DNA from: Planctomycetota bacterium
Lineage (GTDB): Bacteria; Planctomycetota; Phycisphaerae; SM23-33
DNA length: 64,000 nucleotides
Direction of reading: 5' to 3'
Assembly (NCBI GenBank): GCA_022705325.1
Contig: JAKJER010000001.1
Coordinates: 62,001 to 126,000, forward strand
The first letter of the stretch is position 1, and each line of letters starts with the position of its first letter. Position numbers and translations under genes: made by a program. Below the pieces are notes generated by a model. It was given only the letters and a program-made list of their open reading frames with translations, was not told the DNA's origin and searched no databases. This document shows, in pieces, positions 9,561 to 18,393 of this stretch.

Positions 9561-10454
9561 CTAATGCGTTCGCTCGGCCAGCAGGCGGATCAGCGTTCGC
9601 AGCGGCTGGGCCCGGTCGTCCAGGACGTTCAGGGCCCCCGCCGCCTGGTCGCTGAGTCGCTGGCCCAGGTCGCGGGCGGTCTGAAGGCCCAGTTCGGCCA
9701 CGTAGGTCCGCTTGCCCGCCCGGGCGTCCTTGCCGGGGGTCTTGCCCAGTTGCTCGGCCTGGCCCGACACGTCCAACACGTCGTCGAACACCTGGAAGGC
9801 CAGGCCCAGGTTCTCGGCGGCGGCGGTGACGGCGGCCAGGGCACGTTCGTCCGCCTGCCCGCACAGGCCGCCCATTCGGGCGGCTGCGGTGATGAGGGCG
9901 GCAGTCTTGCGCAGGTGGATGTACCGCAAGGCGTCGGGCCCCTCGCCGACCTGGCAGAGGTTCATGTCGGCGACCTGCCCGGCGATCATGCCCGCCGAAC
10001 CGGCGCCGCGGGCCAGCTCGTTGGCCAGTTCGCCCGCTTTGGGGTGGCCGGCCTCGCACAGTACGGCGAAGGCTCGCGTCAGCAGGGCGTCGCCCGCCAG
10101 GATCGCCATCGCCTCGCCGAACCGCACGTGGGCGGTGGGCCGGCCGCGACGCAGCACGTCGTCGTCCATGGCCGGCAGGTCGTCGTGGACCAGGCTGTAG
10201 CAGTGCACCAGCTCGACCGCGACCGCGGAGCGCCGGGCCATCTCGTCCACCTGCCCGCCGACGGCCTGGCAGGCCAGGAACACCAGCGCGGGCCTGAGCC
10301 GCTTGCCCCCGCCGAGGACGCAGTAGCGCATGGCCTCGCCCAGGTCCGAAGGAGTTCCCTCCTCCACCACCCACTGGGCCAGGTCCTGCTCGCTCAGCCG
10401 GGCGTAGGGGCCCAGGAGCTGTCCTAGCGTGTTGGCCTGCATCTGATCGCTCAC
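9561..10454 (-). CDS. ispA: Polyprenyl synthetase (farnesyl/geranylgeranyl diphosphate synthase)
   Basis: A 297-residue trans-prenyltransferase. The first Asp-rich motif is DDLPAMDDD, in an HCYSLVHDDLPAMD context, and the second is FQVFDDVLDV; GGGKRLRPALV is the IPP-binding segment. Length and sequence match bacterial FPP synthases (IspA), which extend DMAPP with IPP for quinones, carotenoids or undecaprenyl chains; the product length cannot be fixed by eye. Start ATG 10454 has a TATAAT -10 box 9-14 nt upstream on the minus strand, so the transcript leader would be very short, or transcription comes from mfd. It sits between mfd and dxs. Confidence 0.93.
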   Translation of the reverse strand: MSDQMQANTLGQLLGPYARLSEQDLAQWVVEEGTPSDLGEAMRYCVLGGGKRLRPALVFLACQAVGGQVDEMARRSAVAVELVHCYSLVHDDLPAMDDDVLRRGRPTAHVRFGEAMAILAGDALLTRAFAVLCEAGHPKAGELANELARGAGSAGMIAGQVADMNLCQVGEGPDALRYIHLRKTAALITAAARMGGLCGQADERALAAVTAAAENLGLAFQVFDDVLDVSGQAEQLGKTPGKDARAGKRTYVAELGLQTARDLGQRLSDQAAGALNVLDDRAQPLRTLIRLLAERTH

Positions 10455-10462
10455 ACTCGGGC

Positions 10463-10468
10463 ATTATA
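10463..10468 (-). promoter_or_regulatory. Possible -10 box before ispA
   Basis: The minus strand reads TATAAT 9 nt before the ATG. The -35 region is poor. If used, the mRNA would be nearly leaderless. Confidence 0.3.
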
Positions 10469-10487
10469 CCGAACCGCCGGGCCAAGG

Positions 10488-10523
10488 AAAGGGACCAAAA
10501 GGTCCGAAAGGGCCAAAGGGACA
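10488..10523. repeat. 9-nt tandem array (AAAGGGACC family)
   Basis: Four imperfect 9-nt units (AAAGGGACC, AAAAGGTCC, GAAAGGGCC, AAAGGGACA) lie 17 nt past the mfd stop codon and before ispA. Part can fold as GGACC-AAAA-GGTCC. Confidence 0.55.
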
Positions 10524-10539
10524 GGTCGCCTGCGCCCCA

Positions 10540-13500
10540 TCATGTCCTTGCGCTCCTTCTGGTCCGTTTAGGCGGGGCCTGAGTGCCGGGGCCCTCGGGA
10601 GGCCTCCCCTTGGGGGCGGGCCCGTGGGCTTGGGGGCCCCGCGGTTCGGGCGTCGGCGGCGCGGGGGGCGGCTGCTCGCCCAGGGCCTGGCGCATCTTCT
10701 GGATCATCACCCGCAGCAGGGTGGGCGTCTCCAGGTAGGGCGCCGGGGGGCGCCAGTGGGCGGTCCTGGCGTCGGGCAGGCGGACCGTGCCGGGCATCAG
10801 GTCCAGCACCGCGCGGGCCAGCTTGAAGTCGCGGACGCTGAAGATGATGTCCGGGTCCATGCGGATGATGGATTCCACGCCCAGCCGCCCGGCCAGCAGG
10901 CGGATCTCGCAGGCGTCCAGGAGCGTCCGCACGGCCGGGGGCACGGGACCGAACGCGTCGGCCAGGTCGCGCTCGAGCTGGCGGAGGTCGTCGCCGCGCT
11001 CGCATTTGACCATGCGCCGGTAGATCTCCATGCGCTGCCGCTCGGCCGGGACGTACGTGCCCGGGATGTACGCGTCGAGGTTGAGTTCGACGTGGACGTC
11101 GCGGCGCGGCGGGGGGGGCTGGCCCTGGAGCGTGCGGACGGCGTGCTCGAGCATCTGGCAGTACAGCTCGTAGCCGACGGTGGCGATGTGCCCGCTCTGC
11201 TCGCGCCCGAGGATGTTGCCCGCCCCGCGGATCTCCAGGTCGCGCATGGCGATCTGGAAGCCGGCGCCCAGGTCGCTGAACTCCTCGACGGCCTTGAGCC
11301 GCTTGGCCGCGACGGGCGTGACCGGGCGCCGCTCGGGCAGCAACAGGTAGCAGTAGGCGCGGTGCTTGTAGCGCCCGACGCGCCCGCGGAGCTGGTGAAG
11401 CTGGGCCAGGCCGAAACGGTCGGCTTCGTGGATGATCATGGTGTTGGCGGTGGGGATGTCCAGCCCGCTCTCGACGATGGTGGTGCACAGGAGCACGTCG
11501 ACCTCCTGGCGGACGAAGCGGAGCATGATCCTCTCGAGCCGGCCCTCGGGCATCTGTCCGTGGGCGACCTCGATGCGGGCCTCCGGGACCAGCGCGCGGA
11601 TGCGCTGGGCCAGCGGGAGGATGTCCTGCACGCGGTTGTGGACGAAGAAGACCTGCCCCTGGCGGTTGAGTTCGCGGAGGATGACGGCCCGCACGAGGCG
11701 GTCGTCGTAGTGGCAGACCTCGGTGTGGATGGCCCGGCGGTCCAGGGGGGGCGTGGACAGGGCGGAGATGTCCCGCAGGCCCAGCAGGGCCATGTGCAGC
11801 GTCCGCGGGATGGGGGTGGCCGTCAGCGTCAGCACGTCCAGGGTGGCGCGGGCGGAGCGCAGCTTCTCCTTGTGCTCCACGCCGAATCGCTGCTCCTCGT
11901 CGATGATGAGCAGGCCCAGCTCGGACCACTCGACGTCCTTGCTCAGCAGGCGGTGGGTGCCGATGAGGACGTCGATCTTGCCCGTCAGCAGGCGGCGGAG
12001 GATGTCGCTCTGCTGCTTGGAGTTGCGGAAGCGGCTGATCATCTCGATCTCGAAGGGGTAGTCGGCGAACCGCTCGCGGAAGGTGCGGTAGTGCTGGTCG
12101 GCCAGCACCGTCGTGGGCACCAGCACGCCCACCTGGCGCCCGCCCTCGATCACCTTGAACGCCGCCCGCATGGCCAGCTCGGTCTTGCCGAACCCCACGT
12201 CGCCGCACAGCAGGCGGTCCATGGGGCGCGGCTCGACCATGTCCTGGTCGATGTGCCCCACGGCCCGGAGCTGGTCCTCGGTCTCGCTGTAGATGAACTC
12301 CTGGGCGAACTCGCGCTGCCAGGCGGTGACCTGGTAACTGTGCCCGGGCATGGCCCTGCGCAGGGCCTGGACCTTGAGCATGTCGCCGGCCATGTCCAGC
12401 ACCGCCGCCTCGACCCGCTGCTTCTGGCGGGCCCAGGTGGCCCCGCCCAGCTTGCTCAGCGTGGGCCTGGCCCGCGGGCTGCCGATGTACTTCTGCACCA
12501 GGTCGATGGAGCCGGCCGGCACGTGCAGGACGGCGTTGTCGGCGAAGCGCAGGGTGAGGAACTCCTCGCTTCGTCCGTCGCGCTGGAGCGCGCGCAGGCC
12601 CTCGAAACGGGCCACCCCGTGCAGCACGTGGACGACGTAGTCGCCCTCGCGGAGGTCCAGCAGGCTCTCGATGGGCCGCCCGGCCCGCACGCGGCGGATA
12701 CGCCGGACCTTCGAGTAGCGGTGGAACAGCTCGTGGTGGCCGACGACGACGAGGCGCTCGTCGGGCCAGTAGAAGCCCGCCCGCACGTGCCCGATGCCCA
12801 GCCGGGCCCGCTGGGCAAGCTGCGGGTGCGAGACGGCGATCATCTCGACGAACCGTTTCTGCTCGGCGGGGTTCTCGCAGAAGACCCACGCGTCGGCGAC
12901 CTCGGCCAGCTCGCTCAGCTCGGTGAGCGCCTCGGCCGTGTTCAGCGAAATCCGCTCCAGCGAGCGGACGCCCATCTCGGTGCAGTGCCCGTCGCGTGGG
13001 CGGAAGGCGAACAGTTCCAGGCGGGCGAAGCGGCCGAGCCGCTCGAAGACGGCGGGCGGTTCAAGCAGTCGGGCCAGGGGCGAGCCGCCCGCGGCGCCGG
13101 CCTGGCCTGAGGGGCCGAGTTCGTCCTCGACCTCTTCGTCCTCCCAGCGGACCTTGCGGCCCTTTTCGGTCGCGAGCGTGTCGTCGAAGGCGCTGCGCTT
13201 GCGGCGCCTGCGGGGCTTGGGCTCGTCCAGGCCGCTGCGCTCCAGCTCTTCCTGCCATCGTTCGTCCCGCCGGCCTCCCAAGGCCTGCGGGCCCAGCTCC
13301 TGGCATCGCTGGTGGATCTGGTCGGCCAGCTCGCGGACGGCCTGCGGGTCCGACACGCAGATAATCGTGTCGGCGGGGAGATAGTCCAGCAGCGAGCAGG
13401 TGGACTGGTCGAGCGATCGCCCGGCCGTGTAGCCGGCCAGGTCGATGCGGTCGAGGGTGTCGGTGGAGCGCTGGGTGTCCAGGTCGAAGGGGCGGAGGGA

Positions 13501-14145
13501 GTCGACCTGGTCGCCGAAGAACTCGATGCGGACGGCCAGCGTCGCTCCGGGCGGAAAGACGTCCATGATCCCGCCGCGGCGGGCGAACTCGCCCTGCTGG
13601 TCGACCTGTTCGACGTGGTCGAATCCCGCGTCCACCAGCCAGGCCGCCAGGGCCTCGGGGTCCATGGTGTCGCCCGGGCGCAGGGTGAGCCGACCCTGTG
13701 CCAGTTCCGCCGGCGAGGGCACCGGCTGGAGCAGGGCCATGACGGGGGCCACGATGATTGTCGATTGTCGATTGTCGATTTGCGATTGAGGGTCGCTCGG
13801 CGGGGGCTCTTCCTGCAGCCTGGCCAGGAGATTGCAGAGGTTGAGGCGTTCGCCGGCGACCTCGTCGTTGATGTGGTCGGTGCCGATGTCCGTTTCCCAG
13901 GCGGGAAAGAGATGGGCTGCTCCGCCTGTGAGGACCTCGATGTCGTCGGCCAACTCGTCGGCTTCATCCAGGTGCCCGGCCAGCAGGAGCATCGGGCGCT
14001 TGGCGATCCTCGCGACGGCCGCCGCCGCCAGCGGCGCAGCCGACCCCCACAGCCCGCCCAGACGGACGGGCCGATCAGGCGAGAGGTTTCTCGCCGCCCA
14101 CCGCAGCTTGGGGTGGGTCAGGATCTTCTTGAATAACTCAGACAT
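10540..14145 (-). CDS. mfd: Transcription-repair coupling factor
   Basis: A 1201-residue Mfd, which removes stalled RNA polymerase and recruits UvrA. In order: UvrB-like N-terminal module, CarD/RID RNA-polymerase-binding domain (LREGDYVVHVLHGVARFEGL), superfamily 2 helicase with Walker A DVGFGKTE and Walker B DEEQRFG, motif VI region QLRGRVGR, and a C-terminal TRCF domain. Two oddities are visible. Residues ~119-130 (QIDNRQSTI) are encoded by a 7-nt tandem array, and residues ~275-345 are a charged, Arg/Glu-rich linker. The start ATG 14145 lies 1 nt from another 7-nt array and has no Shine-Dalgarno sequence, so expression may depend on an unusual leader. Confidence 0.96.
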   Translation of the reverse strand: MSELFKKILTHPKLRWAARNLSPDRPVRLGGLWGSAAPLAAAAVARIAKRPMLLLAGHLDEADELADDIEVLTGGAAHLFPAWETDIGTDHINDEVAGERLNLCNLLARLQEEPPPSDPQSQIDNRQSTIIVAPVMALLQPVPSPAELAQGRLTLRPGDTMDPEALAAWLVDAGFDHVEQVDQQGEFARRGGIMDVFPPGATLAVRIEFFGDQVDSLRPFDLDTQRSTDTLDRIDLAGYTAGRSLDQSTCSLLDYLPADTIICVSDPQAVRELADQIHQRCQELGPQALGGRRDERWQEELERSGLDEPKPRRRRKRSAFDDTLATEKGRKVRWEDEEVEDELGPSGQAGAAGGSPLARLLEPPAVFERLGRFARLELFAFRPRDGHCTEMGVRSLERISLNTAEALTELSELAEVADAWVFCENPAEQKRFVEMIAVSHPQLAQRARLGIGHVRAGFYWPDERLVVVGHHELFHRYSKVRRIRRVRAGRPIESLLDLREGDYVVHVLHGVARFEGLRALQRDGRSEEFLTLRFADNAVLHVPAGSIDLVQKYIGSPRARPTLSKLGGATWARQKQRVEAAVLDMAGDMLKVQALRRAMPGHSYQVTAWQREFAQEFIYSETEDQLRAVGHIDQDMVEPRPMDRLLCGDVGFGKTELAMRAAFKVIEGGRQVGVLVPTTVLADQHYRTFRERFADYPFEIEMISRFRNSKQQSDILRRLLTGKIDVLIGTHRLLSKDVEWSELGLLIIDEEQRFGVEHKEKLRSARATLDVLTLTATPIPRTLHMALLGLRDISALSTPPLDRRAIHTEVCHYDDRLVRAVILRELNRQGQVFFVHNRVQDILPLAQRIRALVPEARIEVAHGQMPEGRLERIMLRFVRQEVDVLLCTTIVESGLDIPTANTMIIHEADRFGLAQLHQLRGRVGRYKHRAYCYLLLPERRPVTPVAAKRLKAVEEFSDLGAGFQIAMRDLEIRGAGNILGREQSGHIATVGYELYCQMLEHAVRTLQGQPPPPRRDVHVELNLDAYIPGTYVPAERQRMEIYRRMVKCERGDDLRQLERDLADAFGPVPPAVRTLLDACEIRLLAGRLGVESIIRMDPDIIFSVRDFKLARAVLDLMPGTVRLPDARTAHWRPPAPYLETPTLLRVMIQKMRQALGEQPPPAPPTPEPRGPQAHGPAPKGRPPEGPGTQAPPKRTRRSART
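13756..13790. repeat. 7-nt array (GATTGTC) inside mfd
   Basis: Five 7-nt units (GATTGTC three times, GATTTGC, GATTGAG) lie inside the mfd coding region and are translated on the minus strand as QIDNRQSTI. They fall in a loop of the UvrB-like module where other Mfd proteins have no such sequence. The frame stays open. Confidence 0.85.
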
Positions 14146-14146
14146 C

Positions 14147-14195
14147 AGTAGTCAGTAGCCTGTAGCCTGTAGTGAGCAGGCGGTAACCAGTCATC
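14147..14195. repeat. 7-nt array (AGTAGCC family), left arm
   Basis: Seven 7-nt units (AGTAGTC, AGTAGCC, TGTAGCC, TGTAGTG, AGCAGGC, GGTAACC, AGTCATC) begin 2 nt from the mfd start codon and replace its ribosome binding site. An inverted counterpart is at 14396-14416. Confidence 0.75.
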
Positions 14196-14395
14196 AGTTC
14201 CGGTGGCACATATGCTCCGACGGGCCTGGACCGGGCTTGCCGTTCGGCAGTTTCTTTTCCCAGGCCCTTCTCGCAGCGCGCAAACACGCGCCCGGCCGGT
14301 TCGAAAAAACCGCCCGTGGCGACGGACACATTCCTGCATGTACGTTCACGTTATACGTCGGCCGATGCCGCCGGGCCACTGAAGAATCGGGGCCA

Positions 14396-14416
14396 GGCTA
14401 CTGGTTACCGGCTACT
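14396..14416. repeat. 7-nt array (GGCTACT), right arm
   Basis: Three units (GGCTACT, GGTTACC, GGCTACT) are in inverted orientation to the array at 14147-14195. The stop codon of the upstream minus-strand gene (14412-14414) lies within the last unit. The 200 nt between the two arms hold no gene that I can support. Confidence 0.75.
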
Positions 14417-15326
14417 GCTTCTTCGTCCACGTGCTCTCGCTTCGGATGCTGCCGTGCAGGTCGATGGGTTCGGTCTCCTTCTCGTCCTTGGAGGGCTTGA
14501 AGGTCTGCTGCGATCGCACCTCGATGGTTGCCTTCTCCATCAGTCCGGTGGCCGTATTGACCCGCAACGAGGCGTTGACCTGCTGGCGGGGGGCGTCGGC
14601 GGGTTTGGTCGGGGCCTTGGCGTCCTTGGCCGGCCCGGCTGCGGAGTCGGCGGTGGAGCCCTGCACCACGGCCTGGCCCTTCTCCACGCGGAGCAGGGCG
14701 CACTGGACGGCGTCGACCTGCTTCTGCATGGGCAGGTTGGGGTGGGGGACGGTCCACCGCTCGCCGACGGCGGCTGAGGGCGGCAGCAGGTCGCGCCCCA
14801 GCAGCACCACGTCGCCCAGGACGAAGTCGTGGACGGCCTGGAGGTCTTCCTGCCCGGATGGGCCGATGCCCGGCTGCATGGCCTGCATCCGCTGCCAGAC
14901 GTCCTTGGCCCCGGAGGCCGACAGCAGCTTGCCCTTCTGGTCGAGCACGAAGGCGAACTTCGCCCCGGCCAGGGCCCGCAGCATGGGCTGGCCGGCGTTC
15001 TTGTCGCTGGGCGGCTTGTCGCTGTCGAATACGGTGATCTGCCCGCCCTCGCGGAGGGTGTGGCGGACGTGCTTGATCTCCAACTCGAAGGCCTGTCCCT
15101 TGGCGCCGGGTTTGGCGGCCCGGAGTTCAATCTGGAACTCGACGGTGGACTTGGTCCCCGCCAGCGGCGCGCCCGGGCTGGCCACCCCGGACTCCAGCTC
15201 CTGCACGTGAACCAGCCGGTACGTCCCCGGCTCGAATCGCGGCGCCAACGGGATCTTGTCCTGGGCCAGCGCCGCGGCAGCCAGCAGGACCGCTACCGCC
15301 GGGGCGAGCCACAACCTGTTGAACAC
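14412..15326 (-). CDS. Exported protein of unknown function, DUF6263-like
   Basis: A 304-residue protein with a clear signal peptide (residues 1-21, LAPAVAVLLAAAALAQ). The body (PGTYRLVHVQELES, FVLDQKGKLLSASG, VGERWTVPHPNLP, VNTATGLMEKATIEVRSQQ) resembles the DUF6263 type of planctomycete exported proteins, with a beta-rich fold and a low-complexity Ala/Lys/Pro stretch near residue 245; no catalytic motif is seen. GTG start 15326 has a textbook AAAGGAGG upstream. It begins 13 nt after the stop of the preceding membrane protein, so the two are probably co-transcribed. The last codons run into a 7-nt repeat array. Confidence 0.75.
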   Translation of the reverse strand: MFNRLWLAPAVAVLLAAAALAQDKIPLAPRFEPGTYRLVHVQELESGVASPGAPLAGTKSTVEFQIELRAAKPGAKGQAFELEIKHVRHTLREGGQITVFDSDKPPSDKNAGQPMLRALAGAKFAFVLDQKGKLLSASGAKDVWQRMQAMQPGIGPSGQEDLQAVHDFVLGDVVLLGRDLLPPSAAVGERWTVPHPNLPMQKQVDAVQCALLRVEKGQAVVQGSTADSAAGPAKDAKAPTKPADAPRQQVNASLRVNTATGLMEKATIEVRSQQTFKPSKDEKETEPIDLHGSIRSESTWTKKQ

Positions 15327-15338
15327 GCGATCCTCCTT

Positions 15339-16850
15339 TCAGCCCGGGCGGCGTACTGGGCCCACCCGGACGGCCACGTCATCGCCCTTGCCCTTCTGCC
15401 CGGCCTGCGGGTGGGTCTCGTCCTGGCGATCTTCGCCTACACTATACACCGCGAATCCGCCGTTCTCGCGGAAATACCCCAGCGGACGCTCCGCCAGCGC
15501 GTCCGGGGGAACGGAGGGCAGATACCGAGGGACCAGTGCCTGGAGCTTCTCGGGGTACTCGCCCTGGTCCGCCCGATATGCCGCCAGCGCCAGGCACACC
15601 CGCTGGAGGGTCAACTCCACGGATGATTTCTCGGCGGCCTCGGCTGCGCTGATCGTTGCGTTGATGTAGAAGGCGCCGAAGGCCCAGACGCCCCGGGTGA
15701 ATGGGCCGCGCCCCGCCCAGCCGAGCAGGCGCCAGCCCAGTATTTCGAGCCCCGTCTCCTTCGCCAGCTTGATCTGCGAGTCCGCGACCGCTTGCAGGGC
15801 CGCAAGCCGGGCGCGGGGCGTCGGCGCGGCCATCGCCGCGACCGCCTGGTCGAACAGGTCGTTCCAGTGTTGCAGCAATTGCCCGCGGTCCAGCGAGCTG
15901 CGAGTGAGGAGCGGCGGCCCCACGGGCGAGCCCGGGACTCCCCCGTTCGGAACGCCGTAGGTGTCGATCAGCAGCACGTTCTCCAGCGGGATCAGCCGGT
16001 CCAGGTCGAGGCCCACCGACATGGGCACGTGAGGGGGCAGGGCGTCCAGGTCCGCCAGCATTTCCCGCGCCATCTCCGCCGTCACACCGCCCGTCTCGAT
16101 CAGCCGGGCGGTGCCATGGACGGCGAGCCCGTCCAGGATCAGACCGTGGAGCAGCAGGATTATCGTCTTGCCCTGGCCCACCAGTCGCCCCAGTCGGTGG
16201 ACGGCCAAGATGTCCTGCCAGGCGGCGCGGATGTCGCCCTCGCCCGCGCGGTTCATGGCCCGCACCAGCAGGGCCTGCCCGAGGGTCGCGCCGAAGCTCC
16301 AGGTGGCGGACGTGGCCTCCACGATCCGCCTCGGGTGGCGCGAGCAGACCAGCGGGAAGTAGTACCGCGTCTTCAGGCTGGCCTGAAAGGCCAGCGCCAG
16401 GGCGGCCCGGTTGTCAGCCAGCCACTTGGCCAGCCGCGGCTGCTGGTGAGCCGTCCACGGCGTCATCGCGTCGTCCAAGGCCGGACGGGTCGAGCCGGCC
16501 GGCCGGCGAGGCTTCTCCAGCGGAATGAAGTACGCGTTCCGGGGGGGCAGGCCCTCCAGACCCAGCTCGCGGAGGGCCGCCTCGTCCACCCGCGCCGGGC
16601 CGGCCGCCAGGACCAGCAGGACGGCAGCGTTGTTCTCGCGCGTCACACCCTGGCTCAGCTCGCGATTGAGGGCGGTGACGTAGTCGATCGTCCCGTCGCT
16701 TTGGATCGGCTCCGTGTAGCGGGTGGTCTTCTGGGAGATGGTGACCCCGCCGCCGATGGGCAGATGGAGCGCGCCCAGCAGTATCGCCAGGACCAGCAAG
16801 AAGTAGGGCATTCGTCGTCTTTTTCTTATGTCGACCAAGGCTGTCTCCAT
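15339..16850 (-). CDS. Unknown membrane-anchored protein, paralogue of 20657-22099
   Basis: A 503-residue protein. Residues ~5-30 (MPYFLLVLAILLGALHLPI) form one membrane helix; the rest is probably extracytoplasmic. Landmarks are IDYVTALNRELSQGV with a following ENNAAVLLVLA, WQDILAVHRLGRLV, MLADLDALPPH and a C-terminal YPEKLQALVPRYLP...FRENGGFAVYSVGEDRQD. The same landmarks in the same order occur in the protein at 20657-22099. I do not recognise the family; the YPE/YSVG ending is reminiscent of planctomycete pseudopilin-associated proteins. ATG 16850 follows GGAG; ATG 16811 is an alternative. It likely starts the operon with the DUF6263-like gene. Confidence 0.75.
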   Translation of the reverse strand: METALVDIRKRRRMPYFLLVLAILLGALHLPIGGGVTISQKTTRYTEPIQSDGTIDYVTALNRELSQGVTRENNAAVLLVLAAGPARVDEAALRELGLEGLPPRNAYFIPLEKPRRPAGSTRPALDDAMTPWTAHQQPRLAKWLADNRAALALAFQASLKTRYYFPLVCSRHPRRIVEATSATWSFGATLGQALLVRAMNRAGEGDIRAAWQDILAVHRLGRLVGQGKTIILLLHGLILDGLAVHGTARLIETGGVTAEMAREMLADLDALPPHVPMSVGLDLDRLIPLENVLLIDTYGVPNGGVPGSPVGPPLLTRSSLDRGQLLQHWNDLFDQAVAAMAAPTPRARLAALQAVADSQIKLAKETGLEILGWRLLGWAGRGPFTRGVWAFGAFYINATISAAEAAEKSSVELTLQRVCLALAAYRADQGEYPEKLQALVPRYLPSVPPDALAERPLGYFRENGGFAVYSVGEDRQDETHPQAGQKGKGDDVAVRVGPVRRPG

Positions 16851-17025
16851 CACGTGCTCCACGCAACCCGGGTCATTGTTGCCGCCCCAGGGAGGCAACA
16901 CAAGAGGGGATTGAGTTCCGGGCGCAGGGCCCTGCTTATCGTGCGACAGAGGGCCGAAATCCGCGACGGGAATCCTGCTTTCGGTTCGTCCGGCGGGCTG
17001 ATATACTCCTCGCAGAGGGAGAGCG

Positions 17026-18203
17026 ATGCTCACGAGCCCATCTATGTGCCTGTTGGCCCAGCAGGGTTGGCCGCCGATGCTGCTGCCGGCGGGTCTGTCG
17101 TTGCTGGCGGTGGTGCTGTCGGTGCTGGCGTACCTGTGGCTGCGCAAGCAGGCGGGGCCTCACGCGGGCAAGGGCGAGGCGGAGCGGTTGCAGCGGGTGA
17201 CGGTGGGCGTATCGGTGCTGCTGCTGTTGCTGGTGGTGCTGGCGTACGTCTGGCGCGGGCAGGCGGCGTGGCTGGAGCAGGTCGACCAGTGGGTGCGCGC
17301 CAACGAGATCCACAGCAACATCCTCTGGACGCTGGTGGCCGTGGTGGCGGTGTTCATCCTGGGTCGGATGGCCGAGCACGCCTTCGTCCGCCGGGCCAGC
17401 GACCTGGAGGGCCGGCACAAGGCGCGCCGGGCGGTGGCGTGGATCCAGGCGGTGGCCCTGGTGGCGTTGGTGCTGCCCATCTGGGTCAGCGGGGCGCAGC
17501 AGTTCGGGTTGTTCCTGGGCGTGCTGGGCGCGGGGCTGGCCCTGTCGCTCCAGGAGACGCTGGTGTGCATCGCCGGGTGGATGCTCATCGTCATCAAGAA
17601 GCCGTACGACGTCGGCGACCGCATCGAGATCGCCGGCATGATCGGCGACGTGATCGACATCAGCGTCTTCCAGACCTCCGTGCTGGAGGTGGGCAACTGG
17701 GTCGGGGCCGAGCAGAGCACCGGGCGGATCGTCAACATCCCCAACAGCGCCGTCTTCCGCGGCTTCAACGCCAACTACACCAAGGGCTTCCCGTTCATCT
17801 GGAACGAGCAGACGATCGTGGTGACCTTCGAGAGCGACTGGAAGCGGGCCAAGGAGATCATCTCCCGCCAGGCCCAGATCGAGGCGGACAAGATCGAGAC
17901 CGAGGTCCGCCGCCAGATCCAGAACATGCAAGCCGCTACGCCATCCGCTACGAGTACCTCAAGCCCATCGTCTACACCCACATCGCCGACCAGGGAGTGG
18001 CCCTGACGCTGCGATACCTCTGCCCGGTGCGCCGGCGGCGCAGCTTCGCCCACCTGATCAACGAGGGCATCCTGGAAGACTTCGCCCGCGAGAAGTCCAT
18101 CTCGCTGGCCTACCCCACCACCCGCTTCTACGACGCCCTCCACGAGGACAAACCCGCCCTGCGGGCTCCCCCCGCGCCCCCCAAGCCGCCGACCGACGGG
18201 TGA
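17026..18203 (+). CDS. MscS-family mechanosensitive channel, frameshifted near its 3' end
   Basis: Three N-terminal membrane helices are followed by the MscS pore and beta-domain signature (FLGVLGAGLALSLQETLV, then IKKPYDVGDRIEIAGMIG and VNIPNSAVF). The first frame runs 17026-18006, but family-like sequence continues in the -1 frame after ~17930 as RYAIRYEYLKPIVYTHIADQ, then TLRYLCPVRRRRSF, to a stop at 18203. The full product would be ~392 residues. There is no clear slippery site, so this is either a natural frameshift mutation or a base error. ATG 17026 follows AGAGGGAGAG. A weak -10 (TATACT, 17002-17007) precedes. It lies next to a cation-chloride transporter gene, which suggests osmotic or ion homeostasis. 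Confidence 0.8.
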
Positions 18204-18393
18204 ACCGCCCGCCGCGCTGCGGGCCGTGCCCCGCTGGACCGCCCGGGCGGACACGACGCCGATCCGGCCCTCCATTTCCCCGTGATTCCTCGCGCCGGTC
18301 GGGCCGGCGCCTGGCTATGATATGCCGCAGGAGCGCCTGCAAGGGCGGAGGCGTTGCCCGCCCGAGGCGGAACAAAGACAGGACTGTTGGGAC

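Noticed and set aside
5870..9655. A 1,261-codon open frame on the plus strand
   Set aside because: It is antisense to aspS, dxs and ispA, is Val/Gly/Ala-rich without motifs, and arises from high GC at third positions of the real genes.
14290..14330. A possible tRNA T-loop (GGTTCGAA)
   Set aside because: No acceptor or anticodon stems can be built around it; it is a short chance hairpin CGGTT...AACCG.
17915..17950. Programmed -1 frameshifting in the MscS gene
   Set aside because: No X-XXY-YYZ slippery heptamer or following strong hairpin is seen; a mutation or base error is simpler.
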